64,000 nucleotides of DNA from positions 152,229 through 216,228 of the forward strand of contig NZ_KB849210.1 of the NCBI RefSeq assembly GCF_000368025.1. Direction: 5' to 3'. Every line of letters begins with the position of its first letter. The stretch's first letter is position 1. Shown piece by piece: positions 1-9,169 of this stretch. Position numbers and translations under genes: made by a program. This DNA is from Acinetobacter parvus DSM 16617 = CIP 108168. GTDB lineage: Bacteria; Pseudomonadota; Gammaproteobacteria; Pseudomonadales; Moraxellaceae. Under the pieces are notes generated by a model. That model saw nothing but the letters and a program-made list of their open reading frames with translations, ran no database searches and was not told the DNA's origin.

Positions 1-299
1 TGCGTGCCAGAACCTTTCCCGTGGTGCTTGGCCTTGCCATGATCGGCTATGCCGTGAACCTGTTCCTATTTGCGATGGGACGTTTACAGGTCAATGCTCC
101 CGCCATTTTGACGGAAACCACCAAGGTCACCGACCCATTGCCACAGGCACTGGTTTTGACTGCAATCGTGATTGGGTTTGCCACCACGGCGTTTGTTGTG
201 CAACTGGCACTGCGCAGCCGTTATGAATCGGGAAATGACCATGTCGACTCCAAGGAAGAGCCGACCCTGACCTATGACCCACGTGAGGATGAGCCATAA
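1..299 (+). CDS. mnhC: Na+/H+ antiporter subunit C (Mrp/Mnh), 3' part only
   Basis: The frame is open from the left edge of the window, so the start lies upstream and only about the last 98 residues are visible. They show two membrane segments (GLAMIGYAVNLFLFAMG and ALVLTAIVIGFATTAFVV) and a charged, acidic cytoplasmic tail, as in MnhC/MrpC, the NuoK-like subunit of the multisubunit Mrp cation/proton antiporter. The stop overlaps the mnhD start by one base, which indicates translational coupling. Subunits A and B are expected just outside the window. The assignment rests on this fold and on the order C-D-E-F-G. Confidence 0.88.
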   Translation, partial: RARTFPVVLGLAMIGYAVNLFLFAMGRLQVNAPAILTETTKVTDPLPQALVLTAIVIGFATTAFVVQLALRSRYESGNDHVDSKEEPTLTYDPREDEP

Positions 300-2110
300 T
301 GTTTGATTTGAATACTTTCTGGCAGACTCACACTCCAATCATCAGTATCCTGATTCCAGCATTGACCAGCTTTATGCTATTGCTACTGGGTAACCCTGGG
401 GCAGGTTCATTAAAACAGGACTGGCGACAACCCTGGCGGCGTAGCATCAGCCTGACTTCAGCAATTCTCGGTCTGCTGACCGCCATCAGTTACCTGATGA
501 TTGCCAGTACAGGACAGATTAGTGTTTACCAGCTCAGCGAATGGTCTGCCCCGTTTGGTATTGTACTGGTACTGGATCGCTTATCGGCATTTATGCTGGT
601 GCTGACCTATGCACTGGCCATTCCCGTAATCTGGTATGCCAGCGACAACTGGGACACCCGCGGACGCTATTTCCATACCATGTTCCACTTCCTGCTCATG
701 GGAGTCTGTGGCGCATTCCTGACAGGTGACCTGTTTAACCTGTTTGTATTCTTTGAAATCCTGTTAATGGCCTCCTATGTACTGTTACTACATGGTCAGG
801 GTCGTCCAAGATTCCAGTTGGGTATCCATTACGTCACCATCAACCTACTGGCATCCGCCCTGTTCCTGATTGGTCTGGGCATGATTTATGGCAGTGTTGG
901 CAGCCTAAATATGGTAGATGTGGGTCGTATCCTGCCTACACTGGACGATGACCAGCACAAGCTGGCAATTGCAGGTGGCCTACTGCTGTTTGTAGTGTTT
1001 GGCATCAAGGCCGCAATGCTGCCTGTCGGATTCTGGCTGCCAAAGACCTATGCGGTTGCCAGCACACCTGTTGCCGCCATATTTACCATTATGACCAAGG
1101 TTGGGATTTATGCGATTTTACGTGTTAATGGCACAGTGTTTGACGATGCCATGGCACAAAGCATTTTTAAAAACACACTATTGTTGATTGGCCTGATCAC
1201 TTCGATTTATGGGGTGATTGGTGCAATTGGTGCGGAACGGCTACGTCGTTTTGTTGGCTTCATGGTGCTGTCATCTGTGGGTACATTGCTGATCGCTATT
1301 GCCATGTTCAACACACAGGCATGGTCAGCGGGTCTGTATTATCTGGTGCATAGTACCCTGATTGCCGCTGCATTCTATCTGTTCTGTGGCTGGATTACCG
1401 CCCAACGCGGCATGTTCAAGGATCATCTGAAAGTTGCACCCAAAATCAAGAATGAAAAGGCAGCGGCACTGACCTATTTCCTGATAGCAATGATGATCGC
1501 AGGTTTACCACCATTTAGTGGCTTTCTCGGTAAGGTCTTTATTTTACAGGCCACCGCTGAAACGGCGTATCAGGGCTGGATTATCGCCATTATCCTGATC
1601 GTTAGCCTACTAAGTATTCTTGGATTGACCCGTGTGGGTTTCATTCTGTTCTGGCGTGCCAGTCCACCTGAAATTGACCCGAATGAAGCAGCCTATCAAA
1701 CTTATCAGGGATTGCCAGCCTATGCACCCAACCGTAATGACACAGCCATTTATATCATTTTGGCAGGGCTGATGGCTTATGTCGTGTTTGCATCACCAAT
1801 CCAGACCTATACCGTATTGACTGCACAGCAAATCCAGAACCATGCGCTCTATAATCAGGCTATCTTAAAAACGGATGCACAGGGTCGCGTGATTAGCGTA
1901 CAACCTTATGATCCAACCTACCTGCCTGAAACTAAATATGGCGGCGAAGTTGAAGACCACAATGCCGTGCTGATTCCCGATGTTATTTCCAAAGCAACCC
2001 TACAGGGTGAGCATATCTCGGAATACAAGCAGCGCCAGATTGCTCAACAAACACTGGATATGCCGACAGTTCCAAATTCAACCCAGTTAAAGCCAATGGA
2101 GGAACACTGA
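299..2110 (+). CDS. mnhD: Na+/H+ antiporter subunit D (Mrp/Mnh)
   Basis: A 603-residue polytopic membrane protein of the NuoL/M/N-like proton-conducting transporter family. The conserved core, with many membrane helices, covers roughly residues 110-430, including the FFEILLMASYVLL helix and a lysine-bearing helix near FGIKAAMLPVGFWLP. Family members form the proton-translocating core of the Mrp complex in the inner membrane and help extrude Na+ in exchange for H+. It is longer than the usual ~500 residues because of a hydrophilic C-terminal tail after about residue 510. Leucine codons are mostly CTG, as in mnhC-F but unlike mnhG. Confidence 0.93.
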   Translation: MFDLNTFWQTHTPIISILIPALTSFMLLLLGNPGAGSLKQDWRQPWRRSISLTSAILGLLTAISYLMIASTGQISVYQLSEWSAPFGIVLVLDRLSAFMLVLTYALAIPVIWYASDNWDTRGRYFHTMFHFLLMGVCGAFLTGDLFNLFVFFEILLMASYVLLLHGQGRPRFQLGIHYVTINLLASALFLIGLGMIYGSVGSLNMVDVGRILPTLDDDQHKLAIAGGLLLFVVFGIKAAMLPVGFWLPKTYAVASTPVAAIFTIMTKVGIYAILRVNGTVFDDAMAQSIFKNTLLLIGLITSIYGVIGAIGAERLRRFVGFMVLSSVGTLLIAIAMFNTQAWSAGLYYLVHSTLIAAAFYLFCGWITAQRGMFKDHLKVAPKIKNEKAAALTYFLIAMMIAGLPPFSGFLGKVFILQATAETAYQGWIIAIILIVSLLSILGLTRVGFILFWRASPPEIDPNEAAYQTYQGLPAYAPNRNDTAIYIILAGLMAYVVFASPIQTYTVLTAQQIQNHALYNQAILKTDAQGRVISVQPYDPTYLPETKYGGEVEDHNAVLIPDVISKATLQGEHISEYKQRQIAQQTLDMPTVPNSTQLKPMEEH

Positions 2111-2111
2111 C

Positions 2112-2639
2112 ATGCAAAAAATAAGCTTGCTCGACCGTTGGTTCCCCCACCCCTTTGTGTCATTTCTGGTGTTTTTGAGTTGGCTGATGCTATCGCACAG
2201 TGTGGACCCGACTGACATTTTAATGGCGCTATTACTGGCTATTGTCATTCCCCGTCTGGTACGTCCCTTTATTGCCAGAACCCCCCACATTCACTGGCTG
2301 CCTGCGATCAGATTGGTGTTTGTGGTGCTGTGGGATATCATCGTTTCAAATTTTCGTATTGCCAAACTGGTGCTGGGTCCACTGGATCATCTGCACCCGA
2401 AATGGTATCGCGTGCCACTGGAAACGGAACATGAACAGATCAACACCTTGCTGGCGATGATCATTACCACTACTCCTGGAACTGTTTCAGCAGGGATTGA
2501 TCAGGAACGGGGGGATATCCTCGTTCACGCACTCAGCACAGATGATACCGAGCTGGATATTCAGGATATTAAAAAGCGCTATGAAATGCCTTTGATTGAA
2601 ATCTTTGATGTAAAGCTGAACAAGGGAGCAAGTAAATGA
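2112..2639 (+). CDS. mnhE: Na+/H+ antiporter subunit E (Mrp/Mnh)
   Basis: A 175-residue MnhE/MrpE-family protein. The N-terminal half has two or three hydrophobic segments (FLVFLSWLMLSHSV and ILMALLLAIVIPRLV). The C-terminal half has the family-typical stretch ending in TPGTVSAGI, followed by a soluble domain. The ATG follows the mnhD stop by one base and has a GGAGGA ribosome-binding site inside the mnhD end. MrpE is an accessory subunit needed for assembly of the complex. Its 3' end overlaps mnhF by four bases (ATGA). Confidence 0.92.
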   Translation: MQKISLLDRWFPHPFVSFLVFLSWLMLSHSVDPTDILMALLLAIVIPRLVRPFIARTPHIHWLPAIRLVFVVLWDIIVSNFRIAKLVLGPLDHLHPKWYRVPLETEHEQINTLLAMIITTTPGTVSAGIDQERGDILVHALSTDDTELDIQDIKKRYEMPLIEIFDVKLNKGASK

Positions 2640-2911
2640 CGATTTTACCGTATGCGCTGGGTATTGGTCTAATTGCCATTACCCTCTCCATGTTCCTTTG
2701 CCTCATCCGCCTGATTATTGGCCCGTCTGTGATTGACCGTCTGCTCGCATTGGATACACTGTTCCTCAATGCCACCTGTTTGGTTGTGGTGCTGGGTATT
2801 TACTGGGTCAGCAACAATATGTTTGAGGGCGCCCTATTGGTTGCAATGCTTGGCTTTGTATCCACAGCCGCACTTGCCCGTTACTTCACCACTGGACATG
2901 TGATTGATTAA
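2636..2911 (+). CDS. mnhF: Na+/H+ antiporter subunit F (Mrp/Mnh)
   Basis: A 91-residue small membrane protein with three hydrophobic helices and the MnhF hallmark RLIIGPSVIDRLLALDT after the first helix. It is a small integral subunit of the Mrp antiporter. The start overlaps the mnhE stop in an ATGA arrangement. Codon use (CTG, CTC and CTT for Leu) matches the upstream genes. Confidence 0.93.
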   Translation: MTILPYALGIGLIAITLSMFLCLIRLIIGPSVIDRLLALDTLFLNATCLVVVLGIYWVSNNMFEGALLVAMLGFVSTAALARYFTTGHVID

Positions 2912-2922
2912 GGAGAGTGGTT

Positions 2923-3303
2923 ATGCAAATAATTTTTGAGATTATCATTTCGTTCTTTTTGATCTTTGGTGCATTTTTCATGCTCGTAGGTTCCATCGGA
3001 ATGATTCGCTTACCCGACTTATTTATGCGTCTGCATGCACCGACTAAATCAAGTACGCTAGGCTTAGGAAGTTTTTTAATTGCAGCTATGATATTTGGAG
3101 CGACTCAAGGTCGTTTCGGTTTTACTGAATTATTGATTACTTTATTTGCCTTTATTACTGCTCCAGTATCTGCAAATTTAATGGCACAAGCTGCAATTCA
3201 TTTACGTTTGCGTTCAACCAGTGGTGATGTACCAGAGGCTTTAAATCGTCCGCTACCATGGCAACGTTACCATCGTAATACAGAAAAGAAAGACCAACTA
3301 TAG
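2923..3303 (+). CDS. mnhG: Na+/H+ antiporter subunit G (Mrp/Mnh)
   Basis: A 126-residue MnhG/MrpG-family membrane protein with three helices and the conserved GMIRLPDLFMRLHAPTKSSTLG region. The ATG at 2923 is preferred over a GTG at 2917 because AGGAGAG at 2911-2917 is then a well-spaced ribosome-binding site. It is the last gene of the operon, and the stem of its terminator overlaps its final codons. From about position 3010 leucine codons switch to mostly TTA, unlike mnhC-F, which suggests a different recent history for this end of the operon. Confidence 0.92.
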   Translation: MQIIFEIIISFFLIFGAFFMLVGSIGMIRLPDLFMRLHAPTKSSTLGLGSFLIAAMIFGATQGRFGFTELLITLFAFITAPVSANLMAQAAIHLRLRSTSGDVPEALNRPLPWQRYHRNTEKKDQL

Positions 3304-3315
3304 TTGGTCTTTTTT
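3291..3315 (+). terminator. Rho-independent terminator of the mnh operon
   Basis: A perfect 10-bp inverted repeat, AGACCAACTA/TAGTTGGTCT, is followed by a run of seven T. The left arm and the TAG stop of mnhG lie inside the hairpin. Confidence 0.9.
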
Positions 3316-3334
3316 AATAACATTCTTCATCTAT

Positions 3335-3364
3335 AAAGAAAGCCACCCGAAGGTGGCTTTCTTT
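3335..3364 (-). terminator. Terminator downstream of rbfA (bidirectional)
   Basis: A 13-bp perfect stem (AAAGAAAGCCACC and its complement) closes a CGAA/TTCG tetraloop. A/T-rich outer arms allow it to work in both directions between the convergent mnhG and rbfA genes. Confidence 0.85.
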
Positions 3365-3370
3365 TAGAAC

Positions 3371-3772
3371 TTATTCTTTATCGTCTTGCCCTTGTTGAGG
3401 CAGATCTTTCACAGCTTCCGCGATCAGACCAAACATATAGTTGCCATAAGCATTGGTTTTATCGTAATGGAAACGCAATCTTGGCGTAATACGTGTCTTG
3501 ATACGACGGCTCAACTCATGACGCAAAAAACCAGAAGCCTTATTCAATACATCTAAAGTTTCTTTATTTGCGACTTCACTTTGCTCATCACCAAGTTCAC
3601 GCCCCATCACAGTGACATAAACTTCAGCATAACCCATGTCTGCACTGACTTTCACCGCAGAGATGGTCACCAGACCACCTAAGCGAGGATCTTTAAGCTC
3701 TTGACGGATCAGCTCAGACAACTCACGTTGTACTGAATCCGCCATGCGCTTTAAGCGTTGGCTACCCGCCAT
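3371..3772 (-). CDS. rbfA: Ribosome-binding factor A
   Basis: A 133-residue RbfA: the KH-like 30S maturation factor that binds near helix 1 of 16S rRNA and is needed for late 30S assembly and cold adaptation. The N-terminal RLKRMADSVQRELSELI helix and the DPRLGGLVTISAVKVSADMG strand are typical. The start overlaps the infB stop in TAATG, so translation is probably coupled. It is the last gene of the rimP-nusA-infB-rbfA operon, followed by a terminator. Confidence 0.96.
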   Translation of the reverse strand: MAGSQRLKRMADSVQRELSELIRQELKDPRLGGLVTISAVKVSADMGYAEVYVTVMGRELGDEQSEVANKETLDVLNKASGFLRHELSRRIKTRITPRLRFHYDKTNAYGNYMFGLIAEAVKDLPQQGQDDKE

Positions 3773-6486
3773 TAAAGACTCCGTTTAATCAATTGAACAT
3801 CATAGACTTCGATCTTGTCTTTAACTTTGATGTCTTTATATCCTTTGACTGCAAGGCCACATTCCATACCAGCACGAACTTCTTCAACCACTTCTTTATA
3901 ACGACGAAGAGATTCAAGTTCACCTTGGAATACAACCACGTCATCACGTAATACGCGAATCGGTTTATTACGATGCAATGTACCTTCAAGTACCATACAG
4001 CCTGCTGCCGCACCAAACTTACTTGAATGGAACACTTCACGTACTTCTGCAACACCCAGAATTGTTTCACGGTGTTCAGGTGCAAGCTTACCACTCATTG
4101 CAGCTTTTACATCATCAATTAAATGATAGATCACGCTGTAATAACGGATATCAATGCCATCCTGATCAGATTTTTGACGGGCCGTATTGTCTGCACGCAC
4201 GTTGAAACCTAACAACACTGCTTCTGATGATTCAGCTAGCGTTACATCTGACTCAGTGATCGCACCAACGCCAGAACCAATAACACGTACTTTCACTTCA
4301 TCAGTAGAAAGTTCATCAAGTGCAACATGTAATGCTTCTAAAGTACCGCGCACATCAGTTTTGAGTACAACATTCACATAAGGAACATCTTTTTTACCCA
4401 TAGACGCCATGATGTTTTCAAGACGCATTGCACTTGCACGCTCTAAACGCTTATGACGTTCACGGTCTGAACGAGCATCAGCAACTTCACGCGCTTTCTT
4501 CTCGTCATTCACGACAAGTACTTCATCGCCTGCCATTGGTGCATCAGGTAAACCTAAGATTTCAACTGGAATCGAAGGGCCCGCTGATGTAATACGCTTA
4601 CCATTTTCATCCACCATCGCACGTACACGACCGTAAGATGAACCAGCAAGAACGAGATCACCAATATTCAAGGTACCATTTTGTACCAGAATTGACGTTA
4701 CTGCACCGCGACCTTTGTCAACACGCGCTTCAATCACCACACCTTGCGCCGCACCTTCTGCTGAAGCTTTAAGCTCCATCAGTTCAGACTGAATCAAGAT
4801 CAAGTCAAGTAGTTCATCAATTCCCGCACCAGAGTGCGCCGAAACTTTGGCAATCGGAACATCACCGCCCCACTCTTCAGGCACGATCCCTTTAGTGGTC
4901 AATTCATTTAATACACGATCTGGATCCGCCGATTCTTTATCCATCTTGTTGATGGCAACAATAATCGGGGTTCCAGCAGCACGCGCATGGTCAATTGCTT
5001 CAGCAGTTTGTGGCATTACACCATCATCAGCCGCAACCACGAGAACCACGATATCAGTCGCTTTTGCACCACGTGCACGCATTGACGTAAACGCCGCGTG
5101 TCCTGGTGTGTCGAGGAAAGTAATAATGCCTTTCTCAGTTTCAACGTGATATGCACCGATATGCTGGGTAATACCACCCGCTTCACCCGCTGCCACCTTA
5201 GAGCGACGGATACGGTCCAGTAACGATGTTTTACCATGGTCAACGTGACCCATGATCGTTACCACTGGTGGACGAGTAGTTTGCTCACCACGCGCCTCTT
5301 CAGCCGCAACCAGCAAGTTATCTTCTGCCTGCGTATCAGAAACAAGAACAGGGTTATGCCCTAGTTCCTCAACCACAAGAACTGCTGTATCCTGTTCAAT
5401 GGCCTGGTTCTGAGTCACAAGCTCACCCATCTTCATCAGGGTCTTGATGACTTCACGAACCTTAACCGCCATTTTTTGTGCAAGATCGGCAACGATAATC
5501 TTCTCACCAATCTCAACATCATAAATCTGTTTCTTAACAGGCTTTTCAAAACCATGTTTGTTTGACTGGCTGGTTTTCAAGCCACGCTTATGATGGCTCT
5601 TGCTAAAGCTCTGCTCCGCCTGGGCATCGCCACCACGGCCACCTTTCTTGCTTGCACGTGGATTTGCAGTTGCACCGCCACGCTTGATTTCACGGTCTTC
5701 CTTATTGAAAGAATCTTCATACGCCTGACCAACAAGTCCAGCGGCTAAAGGCGAATCATCAATCACACGAATGGTTGTGGTTGCATCATCATTTGAATAT
5801 TTCGAAGCCATCTGGCGCATTTGCTCCAGCGTACGCTTCTGCGCCTCTTCTGCAGCTTTACGACGTACAGCTTCTTCAGTCGCCTTTAACTTGGCTGCTT
5901 CTGCTTCACGGGCTTTTTTCTGTTCAGGTGTTTCTGTTGGCTTAACAACAGGTGCTTTAATCACCTTGTCACTACCGCGTTTTTTCACCACAACTGCGGT
6001 TTTTGAAGGAGCTTGTGAAGCACTTTCAGAAGTATGCGCTGCACGCATGGCTTCCAAAGTCGCATTGGTTTTTTGTTCACCATGAATACGGGCTTTGCTA
6101 TCCGCTTCTTCACGCACTTTCTGCTCAGCACGGGCTTTCGCCTCAGCTTCGGCACGAGCTTTGGCTTCCGCAGCGATCTGCTCTGGATTTGGCTTGGCAA
6201 AAACCTGCTTTTTACGCACCTCAACATTGATACTTTTTGCTTTACCCGAAGTGCTGGTGACTTTGGCTGTGTGGGTAGTTGTACGTTTCAACGCAATTTT
6301 TCCTGTGTTACCACCGCCCTGACCATGTACTTTTTTCAGGTGATTAACCAAAGTATCCTGCTGTTCAGTGGTAATAATGTCATCTGCTTTACGCTGTGGT
6401 AGACCTGCATCGCGAACCTGTTCCAGGAGTTTCTCTACAGGACGTTCTACGCTGAGCGCTAACTCTTGAATCGACTTGTCCGTCAT
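3772..6486 (-). CDS. infB: Translation initiation factor IF-2
   Basis: A 904-residue IF-2. An N-terminal IF2_N helical domain (residues 1-50) precedes a long Ala/Glu/Lys/Arg-rich linker (about 90-220) and a second IF2_N-like segment near 320-370. The G domain follows, with GHVDHGKTS near 411, DTPGHAAF, NKMDK near 508 and the SAHSG motif. Domain II, the linker helix and the C-terminal fMet-tRNA-binding domain complete the protein. It recruits initiator tRNA to the 30S subunit and promotes subunit joining with GTP hydrolysis. Two initiator tRNA genes sit at the head of this operon. An in-frame internal start that would give a shorter isoform, as in Escherichia coli, was not established. Confidence 0.97.
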   Translation of the reverse strand: MTDKSIQELALSVERPVEKLLEQVRDAGLPQRKADDIITTEQQDTLVNHLKKVHGQGGGNTGKIALKRTTTHTAKVTSTSGKAKSINVEVRKKQVFAKPNPEQIAAEAKARAEAEAKARAEQKVREEADSKARIHGEQKTNATLEAMRAAHTSESASQAPSKTAVVVKKRGSDKVIKAPVVKPTETPEQKKAREAEAAKLKATEEAVRRKAAEEAQKRTLEQMRQMASKYSNDDATTTIRVIDDSPLAAGLVGQAYEDSFNKEDREIKRGGATANPRASKKGGRGGDAQAEQSFSKSHHKRGLKTSQSNKHGFEKPVKKQIYDVEIGEKIIVADLAQKMAVKVREVIKTLMKMGELVTQNQAIEQDTAVLVVEELGHNPVLVSDTQAEDNLLVAAEEARGEQTTRPPVVTIMGHVDHGKTSLLDRIRRSKVAAGEAGGITQHIGAYHVETEKGIITFLDTPGHAAFTSMRARGAKATDIVVLVVAADDGVMPQTAEAIDHARAAGTPIIVAINKMDKESADPDRVLNELTTKGIVPEEWGGDVPIAKVSAHSGAGIDELLDLILIQSELMELKASAEGAAQGVVIEARVDKGRGAVTSILVQNGTLNIGDLVLAGSSYGRVRAMVDENGKRITSAGPSIPVEILGLPDAPMAGDEVLVVNDEKKAREVADARSDRERHKRLERASAMRLENIMASMGKKDVPYVNVVLKTDVRGTLEALHVALDELSTDEVKVRVIGSGVGAITESDVTLAESSEAVLLGFNVRADNTARQKSDQDGIDIRYYSVIYHLIDDVKAAMSGKLAPEHRETILGVAEVREVFHSSKFGAAAGCMVLEGTLHRNKPIRVLRDDVVVFQGELESLRRYKEVVEEVRAGMECGLAVKGYKDIKVKDKIEVYDVQLIKRSL

Positions 6487-6496
6487 CTATTATCTC

Positions 6497-7981
6497 CTAG
6501 TTAAACCATGATTCACGTGCTTTCATGATTAATTGACCTGCTTTGTCATGGCCCAAGCCTTCGATATCTGAAATATCATCAGTCGCTTGGTCCGCCAAGT
6601 CATCAATCGTAACCACACCACGCGCCGCCAATGCATAGGCAATCTCGGTGGTCATACCATCCATACCGAGAAGTTCCACACTTGGCTCTTGAATATTTTC
6701 CTGCTGTTTTAACGCATCGGTTAAAGCAGCCTCTTTTGCACGGCTTTGCAGCAATTCGACCAAATCAGCCTCAAGCTCGATTTCATCAAATGTCTCAGCT
6801 GGCACATAGGCAATTTCTTCCAGAGCAGTGAAGCCCATTTCGACCAAAGCCATAGCCAAATCTTCTTCAATATCGAGACGGGACATAAACATATCCAGAT
6901 ATTGCTGTGCCTCATTTTGCTGACGAGCACGATACTCTTCTTCCAGCATCATGTCGAGTTTATAACCCGTTAATTCCGATGCCAAACGAACATTTTGCCC
7001 CTGCGAACCAATGGCACGCGCCAACTGGTCATTGGTGGCGAAAATGATATCCGCACTGTGTGCATCTTCATCAAGGACGATTCCAGATACATCAGCTGGT
7101 TCCAATGCGCTTGCGATATATTGCGCTGGGTCATCAGACCACACCACAACATCAATACGCTCACCATTCAACTCCTGCTGTACCGCCTGGATACGTGTAC
7201 CACGCATCCCAATACAAGCACCCACAGGGTCAATACGATGGTCATTGGTTTTCACTGCAATTTTAGCACGAACACCTGGCTGACGCGCTGCCGCCTTAAT
7301 TTCAATGATTTCTTCAGAAATTTCTGGAATTTCTTTCTTCATCAGGGCAATCAGCATTTCAGGACGTGCACGTGACAATAATAATTGCGCACCACGACCT
7401 TCACGGTTGACGCTATACAAAATGGCATTAATACGTTGCTTAGGACGTAAAATCTCTTTATGAATGGTTTCTTCACGTGCCAAATACGCTTCAGCATTGT
7501 CACCAAGGTCAATGATAAAGCCATCTTTGGTTTGCTTTTTCACTTCACCATAAATCAGCTCGCCCACTTTCGACTCATAAGCATCTGCAACCAATGCACG
7601 CTCTGCCTCACGAATCTTTTGCACAATTACCTGCTTGGCAATTTGCGCTGCAATACGACCGAATTCAATCGATTCAACTTCCAGCTCACGCACATCGCCA
7701 ATTGACCACTTCGATGGGTCTACATCAGAGATGGCATCCTGACATGCAGGCATTTCATGATCTTCATCCGCAACGACAGTCCATTGACGGAACGTGCGGT
7801 AATCGCCTGTTTTACGATCAATCTCAACTCGAAGCTGAGCTTCTTCCGAGTGTGTGCCGTCGTAAAACTTTTTCTTCGTTGCCGCAACCAGCGCTTGCTC
7901 TAGGGCTTGGAAGATTGCTTCACGACTAACACCTTTTTCATTACTAACCGTTTCTACAACGGTAAGAATTTCACGGCCCAT
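6497..7981 (-). CDS. nusA: Transcription termination/antitermination protein NusA
   Basis: A 494-residue NusA: an N-terminal RNA-polymerase-binding domain, an S1 domain (about 135-200), two KH domains (PVGACIGMRGTRIQAV and RAIGSQGQNVRLASELTG), and two helix-hairpin-helix acidic repeats at the C-terminus as in other gammaproteobacteria. It modulates pausing, intrinsic termination and rRNA antitermination. It lies 10 bp upstream of infB and 37 bp downstream of rimP, in one operon. Confidence 0.97.
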   Translation of the reverse strand: MGREILTVVETVSNEKGVSREAIFQALEQALVAATKKKFYDGTHSEEAQLRVEIDRKTGDYRTFRQWTVVADEDHEMPACQDAISDVDPSKWSIGDVRELEVESIEFGRIAAQIAKQVIVQKIREAERALVADAYESKVGELIYGEVKKQTKDGFIIDLGDNAEAYLAREETIHKEILRPKQRINAILYSVNREGRGAQLLLSRARPEMLIALMKKEIPEISEEIIEIKAAARQPGVRAKIAVKTNDHRIDPVGACIGMRGTRIQAVQQELNGERIDVVVWSDDPAQYIASALEPADVSGIVLDEDAHSADIIFATNDQLARAIGSQGQNVRLASELTGYKLDMMLEEEYRARQQNEAQQYLDMFMSRLDIEEDLAMALVEMGFTALEEIAYVPAETFDEIELEADLVELLQSRAKEAALTDALKQQENIQEPSVELLGMDGMTTEIAYALAARGVVTIDDLADQATDDISDIEGLGHDKAGQLIMKARESWFN

Positions 7982-8018
7982 AAGTCACCTACCGATTTCT
8001 TATACAATTAAGTTAATA

Positions 8019-8543
8019 TTAGTCTTGATAGATTAAGTTTGCTTTATCAATATTATTACTATCGATTTCAATCATATGCCTAGCATCCACTTCAACCTGG
8101 ATCATTTCATTTTCCAGATCAACGGAAAGCAGTTTTGCCTGAAATTTACGACGGTTCTCAACGGCAGCAATGAGTCGTAAAGCGACCTGGTGCCCAATAT
8201 ACCCAGACATTTGTGACAACTGAAAGAATGGACGGTCCCAACCTGGTGAGGATACTTCCAGGGCATACTCACCTGAAATTGGATCATGAACATCAAGCAT
8301 TGCACCAACCTGTTGCGTCACGCGAACACAGTCTTCAACACCAATGCCACGCCCTTGTTCAACCTCACCCTCTTCATTCAGGACAGGTTCAGCACTCTCA
8401 TCAATCGGTTTATCAATAAAAATGCGTAATAAAGAACGTTTACCTTGTGGTAGGAACTCAATCCCCCATAAATCTACACCACAGGCAGCCACAGCTGGTG
8501 CGATAAGATCATATAATGCTTGAGATTTATTTGATAATTTCAT
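8019..8543 (-). CDS. rimP: Ribosome maturation factor RimP
   Basis: A 174-residue RimP, needed for 30S maturation. Typical features are the N-terminal APAVAACGVDLWGIEF segment, the LRIFID strand, the acidic insert, the GVEDCVRVTQQVGAMLDV helix and the ALEVSSPGWDRPFF motif. It is the first protein gene of the rimP-nusA-infB-rbfA operon, preceded by two terminator-like hairpins and initiator tRNA genes as in the E. coli metY-rimP arrangement. Confidence 0.96.
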   Translation of the reverse strand: MKLSNKSQALYDLIAPAVAACGVDLWGIEFLPQGKRSLLRIFIDKPIDESAEPVLNEEGEVEQGRGIGVEDCVRVTQQVGAMLDVHDPISGEYALEVSSPGWDRPFFQLSQMSGYIGHQVALRLIAAVENRRKFQAKLLSVDLENEMIQVEVDARHMIEIDSNNIDKANLIYQD

Positions 8544-8653
8544 TTACTCTCGTTGCTCTCATGCGAGCCAATCAATCCCGTATAGTGAAGCATGATGTTC
8601 TTGATCACGCCATACGACTCATATCGACACTACACGACAGCCAAACAACCAAT

Positions 8654-8675
8654 AAAAAAGGGCGTAAATCGCCCC
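8654..8675 (-). terminator. Terminator/attenuator between tRNA-fMet and rimP (proximal to rimP)
   Basis: On the minus strand a GGGCG/CGCCC stem with a five-base loop is followed by six T. It lies in the transcribed leader between the initiator tRNA genes and rimP, so it could act as an attenuator for the nusA-infB operon. Confidence 0.7.
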
Positions 8676-8707
8676 TATTTTACACAGAAAAGCATTGCCC
8701 ACTGTGC

Positions 8708-8733
8708 AAAAAGGCCCACCTTACTGTGAGCCT
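8708..8733 (-). terminator. Terminator directly downstream of the second initiator tRNA
   Basis: An 8-bp stem (AGGCTCAC/GTGGGCCT, one G-U pair) with a six-base loop is followed by a T run on the minus strand. It starts about 14 bp after the tRNA 3' end. Confidence 0.72.
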
Positions 8734-8746
8734 CCTTTAAGAAACT

Positions 8747-8823
<77 letters not shown>

Positions 8824-8909
8824 TCAACGTGCAAAAAGTATATACAAATATAAAAAAAAGTCAATTGAAGTTTTTTACATTTGCCTGATTAAGTTGCACC
8901 TTAATCAAA

Positions 8910-8986
<77 letters not shown>

Positions 8987-9027
8987 TCAACAATCACTGC
9001 AACACCAAACTTACTGGTTATTAAGCT

Positions 9028-9112
9028 TGGTGCGGAAGGGGGGACTTGAACCCCCACGCCCGAAAGCACTACCACCTCAAGGTAGCGTGTCTACCAATTC
9101 CACCACCACCGC
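9028..9112 (-). tRNA. tRNA-Leu (GAG)
   Basis: An 85-nt class II tRNA with long variable arm, GAG anticodon in CTTGAGGT, conserved T-loop GTTCAAGTC and encoded CCA. The acceptor stem reads GCGGTGG against CTTCCGC, giving a U5-U68 mismatch and a G6-U67 wobble. It lies between secG and the two initiator tRNAs. Confidence 0.96.
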
Positions 9113-9169
9113 AGCTTTCTGGGACGCATTCTATTCCTTTAAATCCCAAAAGGAAAGGATTAATTCGAC

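Noticed and set aside
4847..5149. Plus-strand frames within infB, and similar shadows in rpoB, rpoC, nusA and trpE
   Set aside because: They are in-register antisense frames of long conserved genes with no independent start signals.
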